A DNA stretch of 64,000 bases from Sphaerulina vaccinii (GCA_022570795.1 JAKUDP010000007.1:806001-870000), one strand, 5' to 3'. Positions 1 through 11,032 are shown, numbered from the stretch's first letter. A program made the numbers and translations. The notes: a model not told the origin generated them from the sequence alone.

Positions 1-786
1 TTGGGGCTCATATGAGGCTCTTGCTCCAGGATGCTCATTGTGGCAACTATCTGAAGTGAGATTAGCATTAATACTGGGAAGCGCAATTTTACACTCGTCC
101 CTACCTCCATATCTGCAGCGACCTTGCTGAAAGAATTTACAAACGACCATCACGCCGCTGGCAGCTACCGCTACCCAGGAGATTTCGTTGTATGCACCAT
201 TCGTCGTATACTAATGCTTCGAGAATGATACGACTGCCTGATGCCTATGAAGCCTGCCGTGATATCAAATCGGCGGGCAGATACTGGTATGATCAAGTGT
301 TATTCCGAAGTCGTGCTCAGCTTGTTGTTTTTAGATTGTCGCGTGCGTTTGACGTGTAGATTGTAAATCTGCGGCGTCCAGGATGATGATGATGATCAGG
401 TGTACTTTGTTATGCGAATCGTCCAGCAGGCTTGTCTTTGTTGTCAATAATATTTTTGGTCAAGTTGAAGGCGTGAAGGCTTCTCGGGCCCACAAATGCC
501 GAACTCTGTTGTAGAACTACTGCAACCACGACACTCACACGTGGACGATATCACGAAATTGTCAACCAGGCGCATCACCATCGTGGTCGACGATGCCTCC
601 TGTCTTGACTCTATCTTCCTCCCAGGTGTCGTGATCACCACCACCGCCGCCTCTACCGCGACTACACTCGACCACTTTCCCGCTCGAACAGCACCGAGGC
701 GACTTCAACCCTCGAACCAACTCCGCCCTTTTGCAACGACCTTACATTCTCTATCACTGAGCATTCGAGCATGACCCAGTCGCCAT
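1..786. other. intergenic region, no gene seen
   Basis: I see no supportable gene. There is a short GAT microsatellite near 383-398. An open frame at 496-774 has no family resemblance and probably belongs to the leader of the gene starting at 787. An ATG at 771, out of frame with that gene, would be an upstream ORF if transcribed. Confidence 0.5.
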
Positions 787-1181
787 ATGCACCCCGTCTC
801 AGTTCTCACGTTTGGCATCTTCTTAGCTGGATACATCACTGCGCGCTGGGATCTTGTCACACGGCTCTATGAGCTTGCCATATTCGCCTGGGACCACGGA
901 GTTATTGTAGGAGATGTCATAGCTTCAGCGAGAGAGCAGGATATGGCTAACTCCAGGCTGTGTAGACACGCGCCGCGAAAGGCTTCGCTATACTGTCCAT
1001 CTTCTTCGTGGTCGTCCTGATACCCATTGAGCGCATTGCCGCACGGGAAACCGAGCTAGTCAGTCTCCCAGTGGTCTGTTCCACACGCAGACATTGGTCT
1101 AATCGAAAGCTTCAGCACCCACGAACTCCAGACGCGGGCATATCAGCGCGCGAACAGCTGAGACGACGCGGATCGTTTTGA
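787..1181 (+). CDS. small two-pass membrane protein upstream of GPI1
   Basis: This is a two-exon gene: 787-906, an intron at 907-965 (donor GTAGGA, branch GGCTAAC, acceptor TGTGTAG), then 966-1181. The product is 111 residues. Residues 4-16 and about 48-62 (FAILSIFFVVVLIP) are hydrophobic, separated by a short loop carrying TARWD and AWDHG. A polar, arginine-rich tail follows. I recognise no named family; the shape resembles the small two-pass accessory subunits of ER glycosyltransferases. The stop lies only 37 bp before the first GPI1 ATG on the same strand, leaving almost no room for a separate promoter. The structure rests on frame continuity across a plausible intron; transcription is not shown. 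Confidence 0.6.
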
Positions 1182-1218
1182 GACATTGGCTGGACAGAGC
1201 AGCTCCCGCAATGGGAGC

Positions 1219-3498
1219 ATGACCACCCGCAACTATGGGTTGATGCGCGTATTGTGGCCCTCTGATGCGCCAAGAGATGTTATTCCAGGAATACTCGTAG
1301 GATGGAGGAACTCAGATCTCGACGTCCTGGTCGTAGGCGTCTTGCAAGGCGTTGAGGTAGGGGATGATCATTCGAAGCTGGAAGAATCCATTGCTAACAG
1401 CAGTGTCAGCCTCGCAATGTGGAGTATGCTCTGCGCATGCGTTCACTCTTCCGTGGCAGCCCACACTCAATCGACAAGATTGCAGCTCATTGCGGCAACC
1501 AACAGTTACAGGTCTTGGGCACTTTCAACGCGGAGTCTACGACGAACACATTCGATCCGAAGATGCTATCACTACATAGCGTTCCGAAGAGCGCCATGCC
1601 ACGATTCGAGCACTACGAGAACGCGACCATCACCTTTCAGATAGTCATGTTCGACAGGCCAGACCCAAGACGAATGCAGTACTTGTCGCTCATTCCAATC
1701 TCCCTTGCGCTGCTAGACAAGCGAGGCATATATGGAAGTGTGCCGCCATTCGACAGAATTGACAAGGATGAGAGTGAAGCCAGAAAGAAGAAGGCCAAGC
1801 TGGTGGAGAAGCTCAAGCAGCACAGTGTCATTCGGCACCCACGAACAGAGAAAGAGTTGGCTCTGAGTACAGTCATTATGCAGATCAATTGCTCAGCCGA
1901 GCTAGATGCCTTGATGCAATCGAATATCAGCATGATCGGTGTGAGAATGAAGCGAGCCATGAGCGTAGGCGAGCGGGTGGTCGAGTCGGCAACGAACTTC
2001 TGGGACTTCATTCAGCTGGAAATCAAGAAGTCATTTCGACATCACATCTGGCCATTCCTAAGGCAGGTATTCGTCCTCTACCTGATGGTCCTGCGCGTGG
2101 CAGCAGAGTGCTTGCTTCTATTCCTGGACTGGCGACCCTTCCACAGAGCCGCACTCAAGGACATCTCAGCCACTGCTCAGCAAGTGGACATACGACTACA
2201 GCAGTTTTGTTACTGGCCTGATCAGTATGTCACTCTCAACAAGAGGCGTAACGACTGGGAGAGCATCACAAACAGCCATCCAGACTATATACGCTTCTTT
2301 AACAGTCTATGGCTTGTGGCAAATGATGTGATCATCGGCATAGCCTTGGGCTCTTACATCGTGGAGAATGTCGATTACGTGGCGTACTTGCTCGACACGA
2401 CCATGACAGAGTACTCTGTGGCTGGCCTTCAGCAAATGCTGACTTGGCTGATGGATTACCCTGCAGGCCTGAAGCTCAACAACGAGCTTGCTACCTTCCT
2501 TGGTGACCTGTTCCTCTGGGTGATTGAGTACTGGAATGGATGTTTGACTGAGCTGCGACCGGCACTACCATATGTCATACGAATCATCGGCGTGACCAGC
2601 TTCGCGGGAGCCAGTTTGCCAATCTCAATGTTCTCGGACCTGCTATCACTTCTCACGATGCACATCTATTGCTTTTACATTGCATCAGCACGGATCTACA
2701 ACTGGCAGCTCACGATCATCATTTCGCTATTTCACCTCTTCCGAGGCAAGAAACGGAACGTGTTACGCAACCGCATCGACAGCTGCGACTACGACCTCGA
2801 TCAGCTTTTGCTGGGAACGATCCTGTTCACATTGTTGTTCTTTCTATTGCCAACTGTAGCAGTATTCTATGCAACCTTCGCCGGCGCCAGGATGGCCATT
2901 ATCACACTCAAGGCTGCACTGGATACTTGGCTGGCATGTCTGAATCACTTTCCGCTTTTCGCTCTCATGCTTCGCATCAAGGACTCCCGGCGCTTGCCTG
3001 GAGGCATTCGATTTGAGTTACAAGATACCCCTCGCGCGTTGAGTTCAGCATCTGGAAGGTCTAGTGATCCGTTGAGATTGGCACCGACCTCATATATCAA
3101 GCTCAAGGTAAGACTGTCACTCCAGCTCTTTACGAGCTTACACTAACGCCATTGTCTAGTCCATTCCTCTACCCCTCTCTCAAACCTTCTCCCAGTACGC
3201 GCAGCTTGGTCAACGACTCCGCAAGCACTACCTCTCGCCGAGGGTGTTCCTCTGCTTGGTCTCTGGTCAATTCGTTCCGCCGATACATCGCAGGAATCTG
3301 TACAGCCTCCAGTACAGCATGCTACCTGTCAAGCGAATCACAATCGGAGAGCTCTGGCAGCTGCTGACCGCAGACAAGAAGCCGCAAGAGTATGGAAATA
3401 CGAATGGACACCCTATCACGAACGGCTACCTCAGTGGGAGTGGCAAGAAGATCAATGGAAAGATGAAAGGCGCCAACGGATACTGGTGGAGTAAGTAG
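1219..3498 (+). CDS. GPI1: GPI1/PIG-Q, subunit of GPI-GlcNAc transferase
   Basis: This is the Gpi1/PIG-Q subunit of the ER enzyme that transfers GlcNAc from UDP-GlcNAc to phosphatidylinositol, the first step of GPI-anchor synthesis. Three exons: 1219-1356, 1410-3107 and 3160-3498. The introns are 53 and 52 bp and both fall between codons. The protein is 724 residues, normal for fungal Gpi1. The N-terminus has the family's MRVLWPSD and GWRNSDLDV motifs. The second half has several membrane segments and the conserved stretches MHIYCFYIASARIYNWQ, LFRGKKRNVLRNRIDSCDYD and LLGTILFTLLFFLLPT. The last exon has the typical VSGQFVPPIHRRNLYSLQY. An ATG at 1243 is an alternative start. A small membrane protein gene lies directly upstream. 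Confidence 0.93.
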
Positions 3499-4164
3499 AT
3501 ATGATACCAACGACTATAATGTATAGTGTGCAATTGAATTGTTCAGAAATATCCGCCCACCGGGCTAGCGGTCGCCAGATACTGTCGCTGATGTACAAGA
3601 TCGCGGGCGGAAGTCCCTCTTTCGAGAGCGGCAAAGACTAAGGAGCCTGCGCTTACGACATAGATTCAGACGGCGGAGTGCATATAGCTTCCCTTTTCGA
3701 GTCACACGGCCTTCAAGCTCAGGCTCATTGAAGTACTGCTCAGCGATTTTCATCGACACGGATTCAGCAAGCTATAATCTCTGGGTGCCTCGTTCCTCAA
3801 GACACCGCGTGCTGCTTTGCGAGGGACCTTCCGCCGCTTGCTCCCGCGCCACGAGGAAGTTACCATCTCAACGTCCTCTCTCAGCCCATGCGACGAACAA
3901 CTTGCTCTGCAATTCTGCTTACCAGGCAGGCTACGACACATGGCTCCGCATATCGTGAGTGATCAAACTCTCGCGATCGGTGACCTACCTTGCTACTATG
4001 CGGTGTTCGAGCGACCGCAGGACAGACTTTGTGGTGCGAACTCTATATATATTGCAGGTTAACTGCAGCATCTTCTGCTTACGACACTTTGCAACAATAA
4101 AATCGAGACAATCGCAACAGCATCACATATTCAGAAGACATACACCACCGATCAATAAGCTAAG
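3499..4164. other. intergenic region and leader of ZZ gene
   Basis: No convincing gene. Two basic minus-strand frames near 3565-3941 overlap at an ATGA but show no domain. The last 100 bases, A-rich with CAACA-type runs, look like the leader of the ZZ-finger gene. Confidence 0.45.
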
Positions 4165-5742
4165 ATGCCTCGCTACCCCTCGCCCTCTTGGGCGGAGTGC
4201 ATACCATCCTCGCTCTGCGACCGGTATCCCCATTGGTGCGATAACTGCGAGGAAGACATAACGGGCGATCGTCACCACTGTCAAGAATGCCCAGATTACG
4301 ACTTATGCGACCAATGTAGCCAGCTACCTGTGGTCAGTCTTGACCAAGGGCACAAAATGAGTCACGAACTCACGAAGATCGAGATGCCTTGGACCATGCA
4401 AAGACCAGCCGAGACTGTGGAAGAGTGGATTAGTCGCACTGCAGAAGCAAGGCGTGAGCTGTTCTACACACATGACGCGTTCGGACCCGACTGCAAGCTC
4501 ATCAACAGCATGGAAGGAGTGGCACCGACGCAATCAGAGAGCCAGACTTCGCAACTACTAGCCGACGAAAGTCGAAAGCAAGGACCATACGATCCGATCA
4601 TCACAGAAGCAATCCGGATCAGGGACGAGAAGACTCCCGCCACTCTGACGGGTATGGCAGTCGACCTGATCAAAAAGACCGTGACGATGTGGTCGCAATC
4701 CGAGTGCTGCAAGTCAATGGAAGCTCGTCTGGATCAACATGAGCCTGAAGGAGGTTGGAAGCTTCGAACAGGCGTCTTGCTCGCTCTCGGCCCTATAAGT
4801 CGTTTCGACGAGGACTTTGACACGGGCGGCTGTGGGGTCCCAAATGCAACACCACTCCTCCTGCAGTTGGCGATCTTCTTGAGGTGGGCTCAGTACATTC
4901 ACGAACGAACTGGAACTATGCCAGAGCTCTTTTCCCAGGATCCGGCATTTGGGCCAGCTGATTCGGAAATTCTGTGGGCATGTGGAGTCAAGATTCTGCA
5001 GACGCCTGAGGCTCAAAGTACGATTGACTCTAGTACCTTTGTATTTGCTCCCTGTTGGTCATGGGGTCTGGCCTACGAGACCTTTGGTGCACCAATCGAA
5101 AATCAAGCCGGTCTATTGCTTGCCGACAACCACGATTCTCTTATGGAGCACAGCGTGGACTTTTTACACATTTCCGACTCTGAGCCACGCACTATATATG
5201 CCGACTACTCTCGAGGCAAGGATGCAAGGGAGGTGCAAAGATGTTATCGACGTTTTCTCGACGCAAGAGACAGCTACGAGAAATTTCCGTTGTGCGACAA
5301 CGACAAAAGTTGCATGTTCTCTCATTCGACTGAGATCGGAGAACAGCTTCAGCTGCCTAATTTCTGGATGCATGTCAGGAGATCCGAACAAAAGACAGGA
5401 TCGGCTCGTTGTCACTTTCTGACATGGAATAGTCGTTCTCCCTGGACCATTCGGAAGTTCGACATCGTGAGGTCGGGCTCTGGCTACGGATTGGCGGGTG
5501 ATGTTTGGTATGGCAAACACGACATACCCGATTATGCAACTGGTCGGCGAGTAGGCCAGAGAAGATTCGTATACTGGAGCTTTGGTTTCAAATACCCGAA
5601 AGGCCTTGGGGGCTCCAAGCGGAAGCTCAAATCCCACAAGGAAGAGCACAAGCTCAATTTCCAGCAGGAGAAGCATACGATGGTGGATCCAAGCCACAAG
5701 ATGGTGGAAAGACGTACATCGGAAGACTGGTACTACTTCTAG
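4165..5742 (+). CDS. ZZ-type zinc finger protein of unknown function
   Basis: A single open frame of 525 residues from an ATG in a normal fungal context. Residues 22-70 form a ZZ zinc finger: cysteines at 25, 28, 39, 42, 48 and 51, then histidines at 63 and 67 (CDNC, CQEC, LCDQC, HKMSHE). ZZ fingers usually bind peptide N-termini or histone tails. The remaining roughly 450 residues match nothing I recognise. They include a cysteine/tryptophan-containing middle (FAPCWSWGLAYETFG) and a lysine-rich, hydrophilic C-terminus after residue 480. No membrane segment or signal peptide is evident. The ZZ call is secure; the protein's role is unknown. Confidence 0.8.
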   Translation: MPRYPSPSWAECIPSSLCDRYPHWCDNCEEDITGDRHHCQECPDYDLCDQCSQLPVVSLDQGHKMSHELTKIEMPWTMQRPAETVEEWISRTAEARRELFYTHDAFGPDCKLINSMEGVAPTQSESQTSQLLADESRKQGPYDPIITEAIRIRDEKTPATLTGMAVDLIKKTVTMWSQSECCKSMEARLDQHEPEGGWKLRTGVLLALGPISRFDEDFDTGGCGVPNATPLLLQLAIFLRWAQYIHERTGTMPELFSQDPAFGPADSEILWACGVKILQTPEAQSTIDSSTFVFAPCWSWGLAYETFGAPIENQAGLLLADNHDSLMEHSVDFLHISDSEPRTIYADYSRGKDAREVQRCYRRFLDARDSYEKFPLCDNDKSCMFSHSTEIGEQLQLPNFWMHVRRSEQKTGSARCHFLTWNSRSPWTIRKFDIVRSGSGYGLAGDVWYGKHDIPDYATGRRVGQRRFVYWSFGFKYPKGLGGSKRKLKSHKEEHKLNFQQEKHTMVDPSHKMVERRTSEDWYYF

Positions 5743-6361
5743 AGTTGAGCTTCGGCGTTTTCGAACCAGTATTAACACACGCATTGTTGTCATCGACTCC
5801 AGGATGAGAAGGACGAATATGCATGAGACAGGATAATGAACAGGACAAGATGGGATAACCAGCGGGGATGCACAGTGGCAAATGCAGCCTATCTGCTGGT
5901 ATCAAGGCATGGGCACGGCATGCTGGCGGACTTGATCCGAGGCGGCAATATGATCTAGGTGGAAAGAGTAGAAATGAAGGGACGGTCTCAGGTGTGAAAA
6001 TTTTCGGGCGCGAGAGGTTGACGCTTTTTTTAACTTGAAGAGGTCCAAGATTGTGAGAGATGTTTGAGTCCGATCTGTTTGGAAGTTTTGTAATAGGAAG
6101 AGAATTCTGTGTTGATATCATCCCCGTGTTCTCATCTCCTTTTCTGTACATCGCCGCTGCACGATGAGTATCAAGTGATCTAATATGTGGATTTCTGTAT
6201 GCCAATCTCGCTCGATCGAGTATGATAGCGGCGCCGACTTCACCTCTTCGCGGGTCGGGCAGACTCTACAAAGTGCGGCTAACATCATCTCTGCTTCCTC
6301 TATCTCCCTCCCCACCCACAACAATCCTCCTCCTCCTCACCCTTTCTATCCATTCATTCGC
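5743..6361. other. convergent intergenic region
   Basis: Space between the 3' ends of the ZZ gene (plus) and MOG1 (minus). A C/T-rich tract at 6290-6400 includes repeated CCTCC and CTCTC units. I see no gene. Confidence 0.5.
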
Positions 6362-7067
6362 TCACTCCTCCCCAAAAAGCCCCCAATCCCTAACCTCAAA
6401 ACTCTCACAAATCTTCTCTCTAACCTTCATCCCAATCTCAATCAATCTTCCTTTTCCCTCCTGAACTTCCTCCTTAACATACTGTCCCGGCATATGCGGT
6501 ACATTAACCGCGACCAACAAATCCGTCCCTTTACTCTCCAATCTAATCAACAGTAGTAGAACAGCAACGAGATCCGGTTCATTCGCTCTCCCTCTCATTT
6601 TCTCCCCAGCGGGAGTAGTCGCGAGGAGTGTCAAAGCCTTAGTTCCTGGCATTTTCGACAGCTTCACATCGCTTTGAATGGAGTGTAGAGTCGTATCTTT
6701 CGCATCGCTTTCTACGATATCGTGGAGATGATACTTGAGTGCTTCTTCGTCGTTGTCATTGGGTACACGTTCGAGGATATCAAAGACTATACTGCTGAAA
6801 CCGTCACGGTCGAGATAGACTTCTTGATGGTCGGGGATTTGGCGGATTTGGCTATAACTCATTAGCATACATTTTCAGATATTATTGAGTTGAGTAGGAA
6901 CTCGCTACGTACGATACATCTTCAAATGTCGATGGAAGATCAACTGTTATAGCTCCGCCGTAGAGTTCGACGTGTTTGAAGTCTCCGCGAGTAGTTCTTG
7001 AAGCATTTCCTGTTTTTCTGTCGCGGTCGGCTTGTTGTTCGCTTGCAAGTGGGAAGAGGTTGGACAT
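6362..7067 (-). CDS. MOG1: MOG1, Ran GTPase nucleotide-release factor
   Basis: MOG1 binds Ran/Gsp1, promotes nucleotide release and acts in nuclear import. Two exons: 7067-6913, an intron at 6912-6852 (61 bp, donor GTACGT, branch GCTAATG, acceptor TTATAG), then 6851-6362. The product is 214 residues, close to yeast Mog1. The family pattern runs across the splice junction: FKHVELYGGAITVDLPSTFEDVS followed by RQIPDHQEVYLD and SIVFDILERV. The second half holds the conserved VNVPHMPGQYVKE-type segment. The start is the first ATG, and the N-terminal MSNLFPL is typical. Orthology is an inference from these motifs. Confidence 0.9.
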
Positions 7068-7296
7068 CTTTGCTTTTCTTGAGTGTCGCTTAGGTTGTTG
7101 CTCTGATGAAGTTGTTGATGTTCAAGTTGGGTCAGGATGAACTTTTATGCAGATGGACCGATTTAGGCAACGCTAGGCTTCATTCAGGCAAGAACGATGC
7201 CTGCTGCCTGAGGAAGTGAATGATGATGACTGGAATTGAGAAAGTCAACGTCTTTTGCAAATACAGTATCTATCTCTACATAGAATTCAAAAGTGC
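7068..7296. other. MOG1 upstream region
   Basis: This holds the presumed MOG1 leader and promoter on the minus strand. Nothing else is apparent before the repeat block begins. Confidence 0.4.
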
Positions 7297-7710
7297 GCAG
7301 CACTCGGACAGTGCGCGAGGTGGCGTAGTGCTCGTGACAAAGCAGAGAGGTACATGGCATTTTGGACTGCTTTTGATAGAGGAGTGAATGACTGGAACAT
7401 AGAACATTTTAGCTGGCTGAGAAGGTCAGTCTCTACATATCTCCACATCAGAATCAAAAAGCCTACAGCACTCTGATAATGCTCGGAGTGGCGTAGTGAT
7501 TGTGAGAAAGCAGAGAGGTACACGCCATTCCGATCGCAGAGAGCTTCATTTGCTAAAGGAGGACTCTTTGATCAGTTCTCTCTGTTCTCGATCAGAAGTT
7601 AGCTCCAGATCAGCACTGAAAAATCTGCAGCACTCTGACAATGCTCGAGGTGGCGTAGTGATCGTGAGAAAGCAGAGAGGTATGCCATTTTGGAGTGCTT
7701 TTCATAATAG
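7297..7710. repeat. three degenerate tandem copies of a ~165-bp unit
   Basis: A core of about 65-85 bp occurs at 7297-7380, 7465-7531 and 7626-7710, spaced 168 and 161 bp apart. All three share GCAGCACTC, then a GCTCG-like stretch, then GTGGCGTAGTG, then AAGCAGAGAGGTA. Copies 1 and 3 also share CATTTTGGA and TGCTTTT. About 30 bp upstream of each core is weakly similar too. Read on the minus strand, each core encodes a related peptide of the form LSA-x-S-x2-LRH-x2-H. The two spacings differ, so the copies do not all share one frame. I see no terminal repeats or transposase. Confidence 0.75.
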
Positions 7711-8175
7711 TACATTTCATTCGTCGTGATGTGGTCTAGCGTTCCAGAGCTCTACCATGCTTTCCATACTCATATTCCTGTCTCCCTCTCCTGTCTCTGA
7801 AACCACCAAGCTCCCGACCGACTCACTCTTCCTCTTCTAGCTCCCTCGGTCAGCTTATCCCAATGGAAATTCGTCCTGCACCTCCCTCAGTAGGGTAGCG
7901 AAGTTAGGGGGAAAAGGACCATGACCGTCGGTTTGCAGATAATAGATAATGCTTCGGGTCGGTTGTTCTGGAGGCTTGAAGCCGTCCTTGTCTTGATGCC
8001 ACTTGAGCCTTGCCCTGCGCACGCGAGTCTTATCTGAAACAGGTCCAATCGTCGCGTGGTCGTTGGTGTCTCTCTGCAAGGCTGGCATGGTGTTTGGAAA
8101 TGGAAAGACGCTTCCGGGTGGCACGGTGTTCGTACCATCGCGGAGAGGTGGAGGTGCCTCCGAGTCCGCGGCAGA
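7711..8175. other. 3' flank of RPN9 with a short minus-strand ORF
   Basis: A minus-strand frame from an ATG at 8088 to 7855 encodes 77 residues with a faint J-domain-like stretch (RRARLKWHQDKDG). It lacks the HPD motif and any other support, so I do not call it a gene. No other feature is apparent. Confidence 0.35.
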
Positions 8176-9509
8176 CTAAGCCCAGACGTCCTGGCCTACT
8201 CCCTCGATCCAGTTACCCAATCGCTCGACACCGCCATCCCACTCCTTCAGCCTCGACCGCATGCCCTCGATACCAGATTTGTCTAGCACCTTTGGCTGGA
8301 CCCATGTGATTTGTGCTATCTCTGCCACCTGATCGATCTTGCCACGTATGAGTCCCAAGCTCAAAGCCTTCATGATGAGATGCTCGACCTCATCCGGCTG
8401 TACCTTTGTCTCTTGAACGATTGTTGCAAACGTCATGCTCCGATCTTGCGGAGGTCGTGAGAAGACGAGCTGTGTGAGTGCAGCAAGCGAGATCTTCTGG
8501 TACAGGAATTGCTGGTGCTGCTTGAGGAGCGTGTTCGCGTTGAGGTTCTGCTGAAGGATGTTGTATGCGTGGAGATCGCCACGGTTGAAGGCGAAGAGCA
8601 GATCGCGTAGCCAGGCGTTGGGAGTCTTGGACAGGCTGTCGAGGATCGGATGGAGAAGGAGCTCGCCGAAGTTATAGATGGTCTCGCTCACCTAAGTAGC
8701 AGGTCGAAAGTTAGCAAGTATCTCTGAGGATGTGCAGGGTCTGAAAGGCAGCTGTCCTTGAGCTCGTCGCCGCAGAAGGCTCGAGGTTAGGGAGACGTAT
8801 GCTTTGCTTACCAGAGCGGCGATGGAGAGGTCGTAAGCGATGCGTTGGCGATCGCTCTCGGTAACTTCCTTGAGGTCGACGCAAGCCAGGTAGAGGAGGG
8901 CGGTGCGGTAGTACTTTGCGAACTCGTGCTGATGCTGGTAGTAAGTGGCGCTGACCCAGTAGAAGTTGGCGTGCACGTCTGACTCGACGGAGTCGAACGT
9001 GTCAAGCACAGCATCGCACTTGTCCAGGTCCTTGCGGGCTTCGGCAATCTGCTTGAGGCTGAGGCGTGTGTTGGCGACTGCTGTCAATGCATAGACGAAG
9101 GCGTCTTGTGATGCTGGCTTGTCCACGCGCTTCGCCAGCGTTGTGAGAAAGGTGAGGCGTTCCTTTTCATCTAGGAAGTCGTCTGTCAGCTTATATCCCC
9201 TCATCCTCATCGACAAAGTCCATTCATACCCTTGTACTGGTTCGCTGTGCTCAGGCCGATTTTGACCAGCTTCAACTGATTGATCTTGTCTGCGAACTTC
9301 TTGATAAAGCTGTCGTAGATGGGTATGCGCTGTGCCTTGCTTTCCGGCTCATTGTAGTATGTGACGAGGACATCGGTCAGTTCGTGCCATAGCTTGCGTT
9401 CCCAGAAGTCCTCGAAGCTCAGGAAGTAGTGCTGAAGGTCGTCCGGGGCTTCATCGCGAGCTTCTTGGAGGAAGTCGGCGATCTTCTCGTTGTCGGTCTG
9501 TGCAGCCAT
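8176..9509 (-). CDS. RPN9: RPN9/PSMD13, 26S proteasome lid subunit
   Basis: Rpn9 is a PCI-domain subunit of the 19S lid of the 26S proteasome. Three exons: 9509-9230, 9182-8812 and 8691-8176. The introns are 47 bp and 120 bp, and both junctions keep the frame. The product is 388 residues, matching the usual 380-395. The N-terminal half is helical repeat sequence (FLSFEDFWERKLWHELTDVL). The C-terminal third holds the PCI domain, with FNRGDLHAYN, the winged-helix stretch ISLAALTQLVF and the family segment MTFATIVQETKVQPDEVEHL. The gene is divergent from the complex I subunit gene, with 286 bp between the two ATGs. Confidence 0.93.
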
Positions 9510-9795
9510 AGTGGCTGATGTGTTGGTGTTCGTGTCTCCTCTCCGAGTGGGCTAGGTCTGCGATTGACTGTAACGGAGCTGACGTGGAAGGAGAAGGTGG
9601 TGAGGTGATTGATGGATGTCAGAGGCAGCTACGTGATGCAAGTCAAGAGCAGCGCAGAGCCGCATTCTTGGCGTTCTTTAGTAGCTCCAATCGCGACGAC
9701 AGCATTGAACCTGACCTCCCCCTCCCCCATGGAGTAGAGCAGAGTAGGATCTCCTCCGACACACTCCCTCTCACACTCCCCTCCAGACTGAGGCC
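9510..9795. promoter_or_regulatory. shared divergent promoter of RPN9 and complex I subunit
   Basis: These 286 bp separate two divergently oriented start codons, so both core promoters must lie here or inside the flanking genes. The right part is C/T-rich (CCTCCCCCTCCCCC around 9713-9729). I did not find an obvious TATA box or a convincing proteasome-associated control element. Confidence 0.5.
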
Positions 9796-11032
9796 ATGGC
9801 AGGCCTTTCCACGTCCGCAATGGCTCTGCAGCGCCACCTCTGCCGACCAAACGCCTCCTCCTCATCTCTCACCACGAAACTGGCAAAGAGCGCTCTCGCA
9901 CCCACACAATGCCGACGAGGGCTGCAGGACATCGCCATCACACGGACTGGCAAGCCGATCATCAGGCTGCCCGGCGGCCGAAGCTCGTTGGGAGGCCACA
10001 CAGCGACTGTCTTCGGCGCAACTGGATTCTTGGGCCGCTACATTGTGAACAGACTGGCCAGAGCAGGAAATACTGTGGTCGTGCCCTTCAGAGAGGAGAT
10101 GGCAAAGAGGCACTTGAAGGTGACTGGAGATCTAGGACGAGTGGTGTTCATCGAGTACGACCTGCGCAACAAAGCTTCAATTGATGAAGCGGTCCGCCAT
10201 TCAGACATCGTGATCAACTTGGTTGGCCGTGACTATCCAACCAAGAACTTCGATCTGGCAGATGTTCACGAGGAGGGTACACGCAGGATTGCCAGCGCTG
10301 TGGCCAAGTACGACGTCGACCGCTTCATCCACGTCTCTTCCCACTCGGTGGCCCCAGACTCGCGTTCAGAGTTCTACAGGACGAAGTGGAATGGAGAACA
10401 GATTGCCCGCGAAATTTTTCCAGAGACCACCATCGTGCGCCCTGCTCCAGCATTCGGATTCGAGGACCGACTTCTCCACAAGCTGGCCAGAGCTACAAAC
10501 ATCTTAACCGCGAACAACATGCAAGAACGTTTCCGTCCTATACACTCCATCGACTTCGGCTCAGCACTGGAAGTTATGTGCCAGGACGACAACACTGCAG
10601 GCCAAACATACGAGCTCTTCGGTCCAAAGGAGTACACTCTGCAAGAAATATCTGAACTCGTCGATCGTGAGATGATCAAGAAGCGAAGACACATCAACCT
10701 GCCCAAGGCTGTCCTGAAGCCTTTCTTCGGCACACTCAACAAAGTTCTCTGGTGGCCTACTGGCAGTGTCGATGAGGTTGAGCGTGAATTCCTGGACCAG
10801 GTCATTGACAAGAATGCCAAGACGTTCAAGGATCTGGACATTGAGCCTGGTGACATTGCAAACTTCACATACCAATATCTGGTAGGTATTCTCTTCGATC
10901 GGACAGAGATAGCTTGTGCTAACATATCTCCAGCAATCCTACCGAAGCTCTTCATACTACGACCTACCACCAATGACAGAAAAGGAGAAGCGCGAGGAGA
11001 AGAAATATGTGCATGTTCTGGACGACCAATAG
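9796..11032 (+). CDS. complex I 39/40-kDa subunit (NDUFA9-like)
   Basis: This is the accessory NDUFA9-type subunit of mitochondrial NADH:ubiquinone oxidoreductase, a short-chain dehydrogenase-like protein that binds NADPH. Exon 1 is 9796-10881, the intron 10882-10933 (52 bp, between codons), exon 2 10934-11032, giving 394 residues. The N-terminal ~45 residues are rich in Arg, Ser, Ala and Leu with few acids, as expected of a mitochondrial presequence. The nucleotide-binding motif TVFGATGFLG is at residues 71-80. Family stretches follow: VINLVGRDYPTKNFDL, FIHVSSHSV, SEFYRTKWNGE and IVRPAPAFG. The short second exon supplies the conserved lysine/glutamate-rich C-terminus. Confidence 0.93.

Noticed and set aside
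3565..3941. Two overlapping basic minus-strand frames as a coupled gene pair
   Set aside because: Translational coupling at ATGA is not expected in nuclear fungal genes, and neither peptide shows a domain.
7297..7710. SINE or tRNA-derived element in the tandem repeats (TGGCGTAGTGA resembles an A box)
   Set aside because: No B box occurs at a workable distance, there is no poly(A) or target-site duplication, and the copies are tandem rather than dispersed.
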